NCBI RefSeq assembly: GCF_037038585.1
Contig: NC_092523.1
Span: 28,649,501 to 28,713,500 of the forward strand
Reading direction: 5' to 3'
DNA from: Patagioenas fasciata
Lineage: Eukaryota > Chordata > Aves > Columbiformes > Columbidae
DNA length: 64,000 bases
Below the pieces are notes generated by a model. It did not search any database. It was not told the DNA's origin and saw only the letters and a list, made by a program, of their open reading frames with translations. A program made the translations under genes and the position numbers. Within the stretch, counting starts at the first letter, position 1; each line of letters starts with the position of its first letter. Positions 28,501 through 38,396 of the stretch are shown here, piece by piece.

Positions 28501-29277
28501 CTTCTTTTAGGAAAAACATGGTCCCTTTTTCCAGTATTTCACCAGTTTCTAGAGGTATGAAGTTTGAAACAGAATTACATTTTTTTAAACTGTATTCTGT
28601 GCTACTTTAACTGGAGGTAGAATGAACAGCTAAGAATTTTTTATTCTGATTTAGATTATACTGACCACCAAAGCAGCACTTGTAACTGTTTATCTTTCCT
28701 TTCTTCCTTTTCCCCAAATCCCTATGCTGTTAAGGCTTATTTAATGCAGGACAAAGTGTAGAATATTTTTGATTTACTTTTGGACTTCGATTTTATTGCT
28801 GTATGTGTGTTCACTAAAATATGTCTTAGTCAGGAACTTGAGTTATTCAGCATTAGTTTGACTACTTAGTGGTTTCTTTAATCCTGTTTAGTTTTAGATG
28901 GCACACAGATGAAAGTAGTAATTCATCACAAAGTTTAAATCTTCTGTAAGAAAATCTGAGTGTGAGGGAGTTTAAATTTTATTAACTTCTGTTTCTTGCC
29001 TTAAGCAGCAATCAAAATACAAAGTTATCAATAAGGACCAATGGTGTAATGTTCTGGAATTCAGCAGAACAATTAACCTTGACCTCAGTAATTATGATGA
29101 AGATGGAGCCTGTAAGTACTACCATATGTTGGTGTTCTAAAATAATTGATTTCTCTGAGCTTAATCATTCAGTGTCCTTTTGCAAAATTTTGTAAAATAC
29201 AGTTATTTGATCTCTCTACAGGGCCAGTGTTGTTGGATGAGTTTGTGGAATGGTATAAAGGAAAACAGATGACATAG
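1494..29277 (+). CDS. DCUN1D4: DCN1-like protein 4 (defective in cullin neddylation), 5' end missing
   Basis: A co-E3 that helps the NEDD8-E2 UBE2M/UBE2F neddylate cullins, and so helps activate cullin-RING ubiquitin ligases; DCUN1D4 is mainly nuclear. Ten coding exons join in frame: 1494-1564, 2437-2476, 9640-9754, 19384-19475, 21884-21954, 23474-23565, 24435-24543, 28450-28554, 29009-29111, 29222-29277. They encode 283 whole residues after a split first codon, matching human DCUN1D4 nearly residue for residue; about nine N-terminal residues lie upstream. Order: N-terminal segment, basic nuclear-localisation stretch (PPRKKRRP), then the PONY/potentiating-neddylation domain from the exon at 21884 onward. 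The three DAD-patch residues that contact cullin (family knowledge) are present: Asp at 29036, Ala at 29108, Asp at 29236. All introns are GT-AG. Stop TAG at 29275-29277. Confidence 0.97.
1565..2436 (+). other. DCUN1D4: DCUN1D4 intron
   Basis: AT-rich intron with an (ATC)n microsatellite at 1832-1849. Nothing else recognised. Confidence 0.85.
1832..1849 (+). repeat. (ATC)n microsatellite
   Basis: Six tandem copies of a trinucleotide (ATC five times, then ATA). Confidence 0.9.
2437..2476 (+). CDS. DCUN1D4: DCUN1D4 exon: acidic linker
   Basis: A 40-base exon encoding [13 protein letters not shown] plus the first base of a Gly codon. Acceptor TTGCAG, donor GTATTT. Too short for an ORF scan; found by family alignment and phase (enters phase 0, leaves phase 1). 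Confidence 0.95.
2477..9639 (+). other. DCUN1D4: DCUN1D4 intron (7.2 kb)
   Basis: AT-rich intron. It contains an 11-base G run at 5602-5612, T runs, a TG-rich stretch near 6811-6837 and an A-rich GAAA/CAAA low-complexity patch at 9138-9176. No exon, RNA gene or recognisable transposon was found, and short open frames show no family resemblance. Confidence 0.75.
9640..9754 (+). CDS. DCUN1D4: DCUN1D4 exon: serine-rich stretch and basic nuclear-localisation motif
   Basis: Two bases complete Gly, then 37 codons and two bases of the next codon. It carries CSSSDC followed by [10 protein letters not shown] and ends KKSRHD. The internal ATG of the MPPRKK segment could start a shorter isoform if transcription begins downstream of the usual first exon; this is inference. 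Acceptor CTGTAG; donor GTATGT at 9755. The split codon is Gly (GG+T), where I recall Ser in human. Confidence 0.95.
9755..19383 (+). other. DCUN1D4: DCUN1D4 intron (9.6 kb)
   Basis: The largest intron in the window. It holds simple A/T runs (for example 12769-12778, 13338-13365) and a DNA-transposon end at about 17920-18036. The remainder is AT-rich with no recognisable exon. A GC-richer patch at 18280-18520 shows no coding signal. Confidence 0.75.
17920..18036 (-). mobile_element. hAT (Charlie-like) DNA transposon end fragment
   Basis: On the minus strand the segment begins at 18036 with CAGGGGTGTCAAACTCATTT and continues into a GGGCCACATCAGC-type stretch, which I recognise as the terminal inverted repeat and subterminal region of Charlie-type hAT elements. 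The 8 bases outside the end (18037-18044, CTTTAAAG) could be one target-site duplicate. A matching left terminal repeat was not found, so this looks like one end of an old, broken copy. Confidence 0.6.
19384..19475 (+). CDS. DCUN1D4: DCUN1D4 exon: linker into the PONY domain
   Basis: One base completes the split Gly, then 30 codons from [15 protein letters not shown] to CLEWFYEYA and one base of Gly. A T-rich tract precedes the acceptor AAAG; donor GTAAGG. Confidence 0.95.
19476..21883 (+). other. DCUN1D4: DCUN1D4 intron
   Basis: AT-rich, no recognised feature. Confidence 0.8.
21884..21954 (+). CDS. DCUN1D4: DCUN1D4 exon: start of PONY domain
   Basis: Encodes [24 protein letters not shown], the EF-hand-like first helices of the domain. 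Acceptor TTGCAG, donor GTAAGT, leaves phase 0. Confidence 0.97.
21955..23473 (+). other. DCUN1D4: DCUN1D4 intron
   Basis: AT-rich, no recognised feature; a poly-T tract precedes the acceptor. Confidence 0.8.
23474..23565 (+). CDS. DCUN1D4: DCUN1D4 exon: PONY domain
   Basis: Thirty codons ([20 protein letters not shown] to KGMTSL) plus two bases of Gln. The donor is GTAAGT inside CTACA|GTAAGT; the next exon supplies the third base. Confidence 0.97.
23566..24434 (+). other. DCUN1D4: DCUN1D4 intron
   Basis: AT-rich, no recognised feature. Confidence 0.8.
24435..24543 (+). CDS. DCUN1D4: DCUN1D4 exon: PONY domain
   Basis: One base plus 36 codons ([18 protein letters not shown] to YRYAFDFAR). 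Acceptor TTGTAG, donor GTAAGT, leaves phase 0. Confidence 0.97.
24544..28449 (+). other. DCUN1D4: DCUN1D4 intron (3.9 kb)
   Basis: From about 25190 to 26900 the plus strand is purine- and A-rich and unlike the surrounding intron; it may be old transposon debris, but I recognise no family. An ATTT-rich patch lies at 28310-28340. No exon found. Confidence 0.7.
28450..28554 (+). CDS. DCUN1D4: DCUN1D4 exon: PONY domain
   Basis: Thirty-five codons, [20 protein letters not shown] to FPVFHQFLE, phase 0 at both ends. Acceptor ATGCAG, donor GTATGA. Confidence 0.97.
29009..29111 (+). CDS. DCUN1D4: DCUN1D4 exon: cullin-binding face
   Basis: Thirty-four codons ([12 protein letters not shown] to NYDEDGA) plus one base of Trp. 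It carries the Asp (29036-29038) and Ala (29108-29110) of the DAD patch. Acceptor AAGCAG; donor GTAAGT. Confidence 0.97.
29222..29277 (+). CDS. DCUN1D4: DCUN1D4 terminal coding exon
   Basis: Completes Trp, then [17 protein letters not shown] and TAG. The Asp codon at 29236-29238 is the last DAD-patch residue. From memory the human C-terminus is DKQMS, so the last residues vary. Confidence 0.97.
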
Positions 29278-30162
29278 GAGTTTAACTATGCACAGCCACT
29301 CAAGAGTCACTGTTACCACAGTTATGTCAACCATTAGCCATAAACTGCTATTTGTATCAAAGTGCATGCTGCTTTTCTTGCACTGCATCCCTTTTGCAGG
29401 GGACTTTTGATGTTTGCTATTTAACAAGCTAGCTATGCTTGCTGTGTAGCATTGTTCTCTTTGAAGGCTGCTTTGCATTTTGTATTTACACTACGAATTG
29501 GTGAACTTGCCAGCGTCTTCACTGTGATTATGTGTATATTGCTGTCTAAATTTTGTATATGTGTATAAAAAAGAAGCTTCACCTAGGGATTATTTCTGCA
29601 GAACTGTATTGTAAAAAATAATTTTGTGGCATATTTCTAGTCATCACTTATATGTTTGTTGAAACTCTAGTTATTTTTTTTCCTTTTGGTCTCAAATGTA
29701 GCATTTCAGAAAATGAAATGAACGGACTGCTTGGACATAGTTATGTGAAGAACTATTGTCAATTTTAATGTTACTATTTGAGATGCCAATTTATGAGGGG
29801 AGAAGACATGCTGTAACTTTTTTTCACAGGAATTCGCCAAATCTGACCTATTGCTTAATAGGAGCAAAACATTCATGTCTTAAGAAAAAAAAAGTAAACA
29901 TATAAATATTAAAACACTGTATTACTTGTACGTGCCACAGATGATTTCCATTTGAAGAAAAAAGTACTGACTTTTTAATGTTAAAACTGCAGTAGTAATT
30001 ACAGGTACAAATGAACAAATTAAAGTCCCTTTAAAAAATGGGTTTTAGACTTCTGTAAATTGCCTTTGGCATACTCCTTTTCATTTTGGTGAACCAAGGG
30101 TGTTTGGTCTATGCTGCGATCTAGTGAGATTGAAACTTCTAGCTAAAATTAGTGGTTTGGGG

Positions 30163-30168
30163 AATAAA
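30163..30168 (+). terminator. DCUN1D4: Proximal poly(A) signal AATAAA of DCUN1D4
   Basis: Canonical hexamer about 0.9 kb after the stop codon. Use would give a short 3' UTR. Only the hexamer supports it. Confidence 0.4.
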
Positions 30169-33100
30169 GTCTGCTCGCTCCTAGCACACAGACAATATAG
30201 ATTTGGGGAGGGGGGGGAGGTTTGTTTGTAACATTAGTCTTTCCCAAGGTCTCTGTGTGTTTCTAAGTAATTAAAAATATTATGTTGAATAGTCAAAATA
30301 TTACTTTTTTGTTCATGTTGGGGATTGGAATTTCCTTGCAGAATGTCTGTTGCGGGCAATGGGCACGTTCAACACCAGCATTAAATGACAGTACTTTTTA
30401 GTAGGGACCACTGCCTGTTTCACTCATTTCTTTATCTGTATAGGACAGTTCTAGCGCTTATTTTGGGGAAGATGAGTGAATGGAATGATGTTTCAGTTCT
30501 GTAATTTTGTCACGTTGTCTTTGCCTTACCGTTCTTTATTAAGTAATGTTAGTGTTGTTTTTTATAAATTAGGTCCTTGAAGTATCCGGTGCTATTAAAC
30601 TTTGATCCCTAAGGATTTGTTAAAATGTTCCATATTGATTCATGGAGCATTTAACAAAAAAGGGCCAGTGGTTGTTTTGGAATGAAGAACAACATCACTT
30701 TTCTGTAGAAATATTTTACAAGGTATTGGCAGTTTTGATATTTCTCTAGAATGCAATCCAGGGGAAGCGGGGCGGGGGAAGCGTTTTAGGTTGAATGTGA
30801 AATTTTCAGCTGTATCAAAGGTCCTATATTCTGCCATCACTGAAGTCAGGAACAACTGTTATTAACTTGACTGCTTTCACAATTAAGCCTAATTTAGCAA
30901 AAGCACAGTAGTTTGCTGCCCTGGGCTGGGAAGCTGGAATTGTGTTGCTACAAGTGCTCAATTTCTGTTCAGATTTGGTTTGTTGTTGGTGGTTTATGTT
31001 TGTCAAACTCAGCTGCCAAAGACAAAAATTGTGTGTGTTTGTGTATATTTGTATATACATAAATATACAATATGTATGCATATACAAAACCTAGGAAGAA
31101 AATACTACTTTTTTCCCTGTGAAACAGTCATGTTTGGATTTCCATGACACTAAACAGTGCTCTTTAAGGTTAGTAGTGGTAAAGCATACATAGTCATTGC
31201 TTTTTCATGTACTAATACGCATAACCTTAATTCCATGTTTGATGCCAGTTTGCACAAGAAATTAATTCAGTGGAGTGTGGTATTTAATGTTTACAATAAG
31301 CCTCTTACTAAATCACACACATTTTATTAAGACTTCTGATGTAAATGTGTATATTACCATAATATAACCGTAAGGAAGTATCAGTGGAGCTGCTGGTTTA
31401 GTTCTTAAAAGAATGAACTTTGAAGCAATATAGCTTTTACCATTAGGCTAAATTGTGGTGGCTAAGATTTTAAGTGAAGTACTGTAATTGTTCTTAAATG
31501 TTAGGCTAGTTATTGACTCTAGAAAACTGTTTAGCACAAATTGGCATGAATACTGCAACAAATACAAGGCTTGCTTAAAAGGTTTTGTATGTCACAAATA
31601 ATTTGGCTTCCAATAACGGAAGCAAGCGCCAAAGACACTTTTAATCTATTACTGTTGTAGGTATAACTTTCATATAGCAGGGTCAACAGAAATCTGTTCA
31701 GCTCAACCAGGTGCTCTTTTTCCAACTTTTGCTAACATTTAGCAGAATACAAAATTTAATTAAAAGCAAAGAAAAGAGAGGAAAGGAAACCTCAGAAAGT
31801 GATTGCGCTAGGTAAACAAACTCCTCACTTTTTGTTTGGGTAAAAATAATTGGGAGTGATGGAAAGGAGGATTGTGTTTGGAAATTAATCAGATGCTGCA
31901 TATTTTTTCTTCCAGTTGCAAGCAGGATGAGTCTGTAGTCTTCAGCTGGTTTATAAATGTGCCTCTTCATAAAACAAACCACAAATTCAATTACAGCTAG
32001 GAGACAGCTTTACTGACATTTATAGAAAACCAATGGACTGAAATGGAGCATATGGCTTGATAAGCTTCCCTGTGCTGTCCATCCTCCTGTTTTTGCTATG
32101 TATGCTGATAAGCAGAGGATCCTAACATTGCCAGCTCTTGTATTTTGGAGAAATTCCTTCTCATTTTTAAGTAATTCTGTAAACTTAACTAAGCTACTCA
32201 GTTTATCTTGTATTTAGTACAAGTTTGGAGTTTGCTTTTTTGTTCATTATGCCATCATGTAGTTGATGAAGGCGGTTTTTTCCTTTTGAAAAATAATATA
32301 CAGAACATGCTCACTCTTGGACAAGACACTGAAGGTCATTCTGGCAGAAGCGTCATGAGTCTTATACTAATCTTTCTGGTATAATATTTCCATCCTTATA
32401 GCAGAAATTTGCTCTATGTGCAATTCATGGTAGGTATTTGAGAGACGTAAAGTGGAAAGCCAGTTAATGAAAGGAAAACAGCATCCAGAGATGCTAGCAG
32501 TAGACATTCTGATAGATGACAAACATTTGGAGCTCTTTATTAGAATAGCTAGAGAGAATATTAGTAACAGAAACATTCCATAAATTGTTTCATTCTACAG
32601 CAAAATAATACTAAGTATTTAAAATATTAATGGAATTCTGTGTTACTGTTGTTTTTTTACTTTTTAATTTTTTCAAGGAAGGCAAGCTGAAGAGGATGGA
32701 ATTTACTGGAATCCTTTATGCACTTGAGTTTTCAGTTAAAGCCTCTTTAAGGTTGTCTTTAAGCTATGATAAATATTTGGGTCACCTTTGTGTAGCCTTT
32801 TCTAGCGTTTGTTGAGGACTGGAGGCTTCTCCCATTTCACCACAAATAACACACATTTTATTTCATTATAAATATGCTCACACAATCAAAATTAGTTATA
32901 GCTCATTGCTACTTCGTTATGTTCTGAAGTTACTTTTCTGTAGGGCAAGAAATGGACTTGAGTTGTGTTAACATTTTCCCAGATTTCTGTTGACCCTTGG
33001 TCACAAGTCTAACAGATTGTTCAATACTCTTGGAATTCATGTAGACAGCTTTAAAGGTTAGCTTGTGCCCTGGTTTTAATTATAACTGCTAAAATACCTC

Positions 33101-33498
33101 TTTCTAGGCCTTAGATTTTTGTCCTTTCGTATTGCTGTAAAAGTGTATAGAATCCATCCACCAACTGAATAGTTTGTTGTCTGTAATTGAGACCAAAACT
33201 TGGCTTGATTTTTTTTTTTCTTTTTAATTTTTTTTTATTTTTTTCCCCCTCTGTGTGTGTGTATACATGTCACAAAATAGTACTGACTGACACTGCTGTT
33301 GCAGGAACAGCAGTTAACCTGTAAATGTGAATGCTTTATGTCTTAGTTAATTGGGTATTACATACATAAGGTGTGCTAAACTCCTGTGACTCACAACCTG
33401 ACAAAAATACTGTTATGCCATCTAACGTGAGTTCATTCAGTTGATTTTAATTTTTTTTTAGGTATTTTGCTGGTGTTGATGTAAAATGGCATCCCACA

Positions 33499-33504
33499 AA
33501 TAAA
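33499..33504 (+). terminator. DCUN1D4: Distal poly(A) signal AATAAA of DCUN1D4
   Basis: Canonical hexamer followed within about 10-25 bases by a GT-rich stretch (TTTGTGTTGGTTTC), the usual downstream element. It is the last good signal before the CR1 copy at 33838. Confidence 0.55.
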
Positions 33505-33837
33505 CAGTATTTGTGTTGGTTTCAGCAACTGACTTCAGACTTTTCTGTGATTCACTCTTCAGAAATCCTCATAGCTGAACATGTATCACTTCAGCTGGCA
33601 ACCTTTATTGTTTAGTAGCAGAGAACTTCTATGTATAACCTTGTCATCCTTATTTCCAATACTACGGCAAATCAGTATTTTAAACTTTGTTGGAAACAGG
33701 AATGTTTCAAATGGGGTGTGTGGGTGTAAAACAGTATTGTAATACGGAAGCTTTAACAAAAAGAGTCAATTTGAGCCAGAATGTCTCTTGAAACAAAATT
33801 TTACAAGAAGCATGATCACCTGCTCATTTTGGAACAG

Positions 33838-34921
33838 GCTTTTGACCCATGAGGTCCTTATAGAAAATCTGTGACACGTGGGCTGGGTGCACAGGCAGTG
33901 AGTTGGGCTGAAACTGGCTAAAAGGCTGGGCACAGGGCACGATGGTCAGCAGTACAAAGTCTAGTTGGAGGTCAGCGGCTAGTGGTGTACCGTGGCATCC
34001 AGTCCTCTTCAATATCTTCATTAATGACCTGGATGATGGAGCAGAGTGTACCCTCAGCAAGTTGGCCAATGACGCCAAACTGGGAGGAGTGGCTGATACA
34101 CCAGAGGGTCATGCTGCCATCCAGAGGGACCTCCACAGGCTGGAGAAACAGGAAACTCATGAACTTCCCCAAGGAGAAGTGCAGAGGCCTGCACCTGGGA
34201 AGGAACAACCCCAAGCAGCAGTAGATACCGGGGGCCACCCAGCTGGAAAGCAGCTTGGTGGAGACTGGGGTTTCTGGTGGACACCAATTTGAAGATGAGC
34301 CAGCAACCTGCCCTTGCTGCTAAGAAGGCAGATGGTGTCCTGGTCTGCGTTAGACAGAGTATTGCCAGCAAGTGGAGGGGGGTGATCCTTCCCCAGCACT
34401 GGTGAGGTCACACCAGGAGTCTGGTGTCCTCTTCTACTCTCCCCAGTACCAGAAACAACCCAACATACTGGAGAGAGTCCAGCAAAGGGCCACAAAGATG
34501 ATGAAGGGACTGGAGCATCTCTCCAATGAGAAGAGGCTGAGAGAGCTGGGACTGCTCAGCCTGGTGAAGAGAAGGTGCTGGGGAAGATCTTAAATAATAC
34601 GTATATATCTGAAGGGAGGCTGTAAAGAAGATGGAGCCAGACTTTTCGTTGGTGCCCAGTGATAGGACCAGGGGCAATGGACACAGACTGAAAAACGGGA
34701 GGTTCCCTCTGAACATCAGGAAACACTTTTTCACTGTGAGGGTGACTGAGCACTGGCACAGGTTGCCCAGTGAGGTGGCTGAGTTTTCCTTCTTGGAGAT
34801 GTTCTGAAGCTGTCTGGACATGGTCGTGGGCAGCCTGCTCAAGGCTGACCCTGCATGAGCAGGGGGTTGGACCAGATGACCTTCAGAGATCCCTTCCAAC
34901 CTCAGCCATTCTCTGATTTCT
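33838..34921 (+). mobile_element. CR1 non-LTR retrotransposon, 5'-truncated and decayed
   Basis: The plus-strand translation contains a reverse-transcriptase C-terminal segment ([13 protein letters not shown] then [13 protein letters not shown]), with frameshifts and stops. This is followed by the CR1 3' region, including the downstream stretch with ERVQQRATKMMKGLEHLS, and the characteristic CR1 tail (CCTTCCAACCTCAGCCATTC near 34894). The family's ADD catalytic motif reads AND here, and a few residues are missing before VLFNIF, so the copy is dead. The 5' border is approximate. It lies just past the DCUN1D4 poly(A) signal. Confidence 0.9.
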
Positions 34922-37401
34922 AAAAGCACATGCTAAAGAAAATTTTCTAAATTACTCAAATGTAATGCTGGAAAAGAAGACCAGTCTAGTAGTATTTGAG
35001 TGTGGTGATACTCTAATCCAAAGGTCTGTCCATGACCTGAAACACTTGTGTTTTTACTTTTTTGAAGAATTTTTCAGTTATTTGACTCATAATGAGCTGT
35101 TGTGTTGATCTTTTAAAAGCGGAAGTGATAGTATCTAAACAGAATAGTAGAAAAGCTGCTAGCAATAAGACATGAAAATTACAGCCTAAATGTCCATAGT
35201 ACATTCACGAATTTAGTTCTTAAAGGAGCCATTATTTAATCTTATGACTTTGTATTGCTTGCAGAGTTACAAATCTGGTCTTGAATAGGAAACAACCTTA
35301 AAAGCTGGCAAAGATAATAAAGAACATATGTAAGACAGATTTCACAAGAATTTTTTTAATATATTTTGCACTATTTGAGCTACCAGTCCTAAGGCTCTTG
35401 ACTTAAATACATTCAACTTTAAACACCATTCTATGTTACAATTACAATATTGTAATGCAGAGCCCATTCTAGAGATGTGGTTCATATTTACTTTCATATT
35501 GGTGGTGAAGGCTGGGACTTGTGTGCAGGGGAAAAAAAATCCAAGGTGGTGTCTGTATAATGAACACTTAAACCCCTATTAACTGCAACTGGTACTAGCT
35601 GTACTAATACAGGTATTCTAGAAAATTGTCAGTGACCAAAGTAGCTGAACTAGTGAAGTTTTCAGTGCAAGCAAGATAGTGGATTGATATTAGCTGAAAT
35701 GTAAAGTAAATTGAGCAGATACAATCTCAGAAGGAGTGGATGAGTGGGAGACTGTATAGATATTGTATGGAGAAGAGCATGGAGAAACAGGATCCATGGA
35801 GAGGAGTGTGAAGAGTACTGCTTGAAAGCCACAGAAAATAACAAAAGGTTTTGTATTAACCTCAAGAGCAATTGCTAGTGAAGTGAGGAACTAACACGAA
35901 GGAGAAGCAGCTGAGCATTTGGGTTTGAATGAACAGGTGATAACTGGAGTGTCTGGAGTCATCAGTAGCAAAGGAAAGGTGCAAGATTAGGCAGAAATCT
36001 GAAGGTAAGTTTGAGACACAACATCAGTGTTCTGACAGTAGAATAAAATGCTTTGTCCCATGTTAAAAATCCCCTGATGAAGGAGCAAATTTACTTTCTC
36101 GGATGAGAACAGCAGATAACCTTTTCCTCTATGGCATAAAGGGAGGCTTAGAAAAGCCACAGCTTCTCACAGTTTGTGTACGGTCAGCATTGCCCCTGCA
36201 GCATTCCCATGGTCAGAAAAAAGATGAGAAAATAGTTTTCCAATATATATTTTGAAAGTCTGCTGAATGGCACCAGAAACAAATAACAAAACATTGCTGT
36301 GTATGAGACATCAATAGAGCCACTCAAACTTTTTTTTCCCACAATCCATTAAATTGTCTTGCTTATGTAGTTGGGTTTCTTAACTTCTTAGCAGATGGCA
36401 CAGCCAAAAGGTGACAGATGTTGGAGAGGTCTGTCAACATGGTGTTTGAAACCTTACACATACCATAAAGAGCAAGTCCATACTTTTTTTATGTATTCCA
36501 TTTTTGAAGTTTCTTTGGCCACAAGTAACTTCTGTGTGTGATTTATAATGAGCTGGTTATGGGTCCTAAGAAAAGTGCTGGTGTTGAGGAAACACTTCTA
36601 TTTTCTGCTCCTAGCAGCTATGTAGCTGTTCCTACGAGGAATCATGGCCAAATTATCTAGTTCTTTACTTACAGCCTCAAAAACCAGTTGTTTTTTATGT
36701 TACATACTGTTCTCTGAAAACAGCAGCCTTCAATTCAATAGAAGCTAAGGCATTACATGAGTATTGAGGCTATGCGGGGATTAGGAGAGAAAAATTGCAG
36801 TAGAACAGGGTATAACATTTACAGGCATATAGATAATCAAGGAATGACTTGTACTGAGAAACACACTTTATTTTAGAGTTACTGTATTTTTAATATTTCT
36901 GGGAATGCTGTGATTTTTGCAGATTTGAGTGTTTTGTTGCCTAGTTCTTGTCTACTCAGACTGTATGAGCAACTCTGGACAGTTAAATGTGTAAATTTTT
37001 TCCTGTGTTTGAAAACCAGAAAAAAACCTAGACCCTTAAACTCATGAATAATTTAATGACAAATTATTAATTTATTCAGAAAATTATTTCATCCTTGGTT
37101 CTTGAGCGGACTTCTGCTGAAAGAATGAAGCCAGTACCCACTCTTAAAAAAACTTCTTAGTTATTGGTTTAGATATCACTGAGTACTGGAGCAAAAAGAA
37201 CAGAAATCTTTCAAGAACTAATTGGAAAACAAGAAGATCTGTGTGATGACAGCAGATTGATTCCTTGTAATTGAACTGCAGATGTAACTGAGTAGTTATT
37301 CGCAAATACTGTGGTGACCTAAATCAAATTCATGAAACACCTGCCTGAAACTGCCATAGAAGCTATTCTGAGCTATGTTACAGATTTTGAGACAATCAGC
37401 G

Positions 37402-37484
37402 AGAAACAACAACAAAACCAAACCAAACAACAACAAAACCCCACCAAAAAACTACACCACAAAAAACCCTAACAACAAACAAGC
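37402..37484 (+). repeat. A/C-rich low-complexity (AAC/AACC) repeat
   Basis: About 80 bases built almost only of A and C in irregular AAC, AAACC and ACAAA units. Confidence 0.85.
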
Positions 37485-38017
37485 CAATAGGAGATAAAAG
37501 AGTAGGTGACTTGGCTCAGTAAACGTATAACTGATAATTGTGACACTAGATGTGTAAAACAATTATTGAAAAGAAACTCAAGACATTAGAGAAAACATTT
37601 TTCAAAAAATAGTATCAGCACTGATCTCGTTTAGCTGCTCTTTCTTGCCTCTTAAGTTTTTGCAATACGCGGGGTTTTTTTAGGTCCAAGTACATGAAGT
37701 TAAAAAAAATGATTGGCTTCTGTCAGCATCTCTTTGTTCTTTCCTAGCTTTCTCTTCACATATAGTTTCAAAAATGTACCGTGCCATTGGACTTGCTCCT
37801 CATCTGATGCAACTGAAATGTGTTCCTTCTGTTTGGAGTTTTTAGTGAATTGTGTCTTCATCACAGTTTTCCCAGAGCTGCTGGCCAGCATCCTGCCTTT
37901 CCAGGGAGCCTGGGCCTGTTCCCCTTTGTGGCGGCATTCCCCTTCAGGGACTATATCAATGATTCTGTGTATGGTAAAAAGGCCTTGAGCCATATTCAGA
38001 GAAAAAATTGGTTTACG

Positions 38018-38023
38018 TTTATT
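38018..38023 (-). terminator. LRRC66: Candidate poly(A) signal of LRRC66
   Basis: AATAAA on the minus strand (TTTATT on plus), about 375 bases after the LRRC66 stop. It is the first clear hexamer I see downstream. Confidence 0.45.
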
Positions 38024-38230
38024 ATCTTCTTGCTTTGAAAAAGTTACCATATATCAAGCTGTTGATATTCTAATACAGCAGTTTTGAGCTGCTCTTGATT
38101 GTCCCCTCTCAGTAAAATTCTGAAGTGGCTATAAGAGCCTTTTTATATTACACATCTCATTGTTAAGTCTAATCCACAACTTGGCATTTCTGAAGTTAAA
38201 GGTAGATAGATAGTTATACTGAGGGGAAAG

Positions 38231-38283
38231 AATAAAAAACACAACGAAAACAAAAAACAAAACCCCAAACCCCAACCAACCAT
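38231..38283 (+). repeat. A/C-rich low-complexity repeat in LRRC66 3' UTR
   Basis: Imperfect AAAAC/AACCCC units, similar in style to the patch at 37402. Confidence 0.75.
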
Positions 38284-38396
38284 GGTATTTAACAGTTATT
38301 AATAAGTCACAAATTTCATTTTAAGACATGATTGGTTTCTTTGGAGCTACTGTATGACATAAACACTGTGGGAGTTAAGTATTACACTCTCGTGTC

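Larger units (their letters stand above)
29278..33525 (+). other. DCUN1D4: DCUN1D4 3' untranslated region (inferred extent)
   Basis: About 4.2 kb of AT-rich sequence with no coding frame from the TAG to a strong distal poly(A) signal. A proximal signal AATAAA sits at 30163-30168. It contains a Pumilio-type TGTATATA at 31050-31057 within a TG/TA-rich patch, a G run near 30210, and a T-rich tract at 33209-33244. The extent is inferred from poly(A) signals, not from transcript data. Confidence 0.6.
33526..38000. other. Intergenic region between the convergent DCUN1D4 and LRRC66 genes
   Basis: Contains a CR1 copy (33838-34921) and A/C-rich low-complexity sequence (37402-37484). The rest is AT-rich with no recognised gene. 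A GC-richer patch at 37760-37990 has overlapping open frames on both strands, but none resembles a family I know. Confidence 0.7.

Noticed and set aside
34054-34929. Minus-strand frames of 105-173 codons at 34 kb
   Set aside because: Antisense of a CR1 copy on the plus strand.
37402-37484. Possible tandem array or CRISPR-like structure
   Set aside because: Irregular A/C low-complexity sequence without fixed repeat units or spacers.
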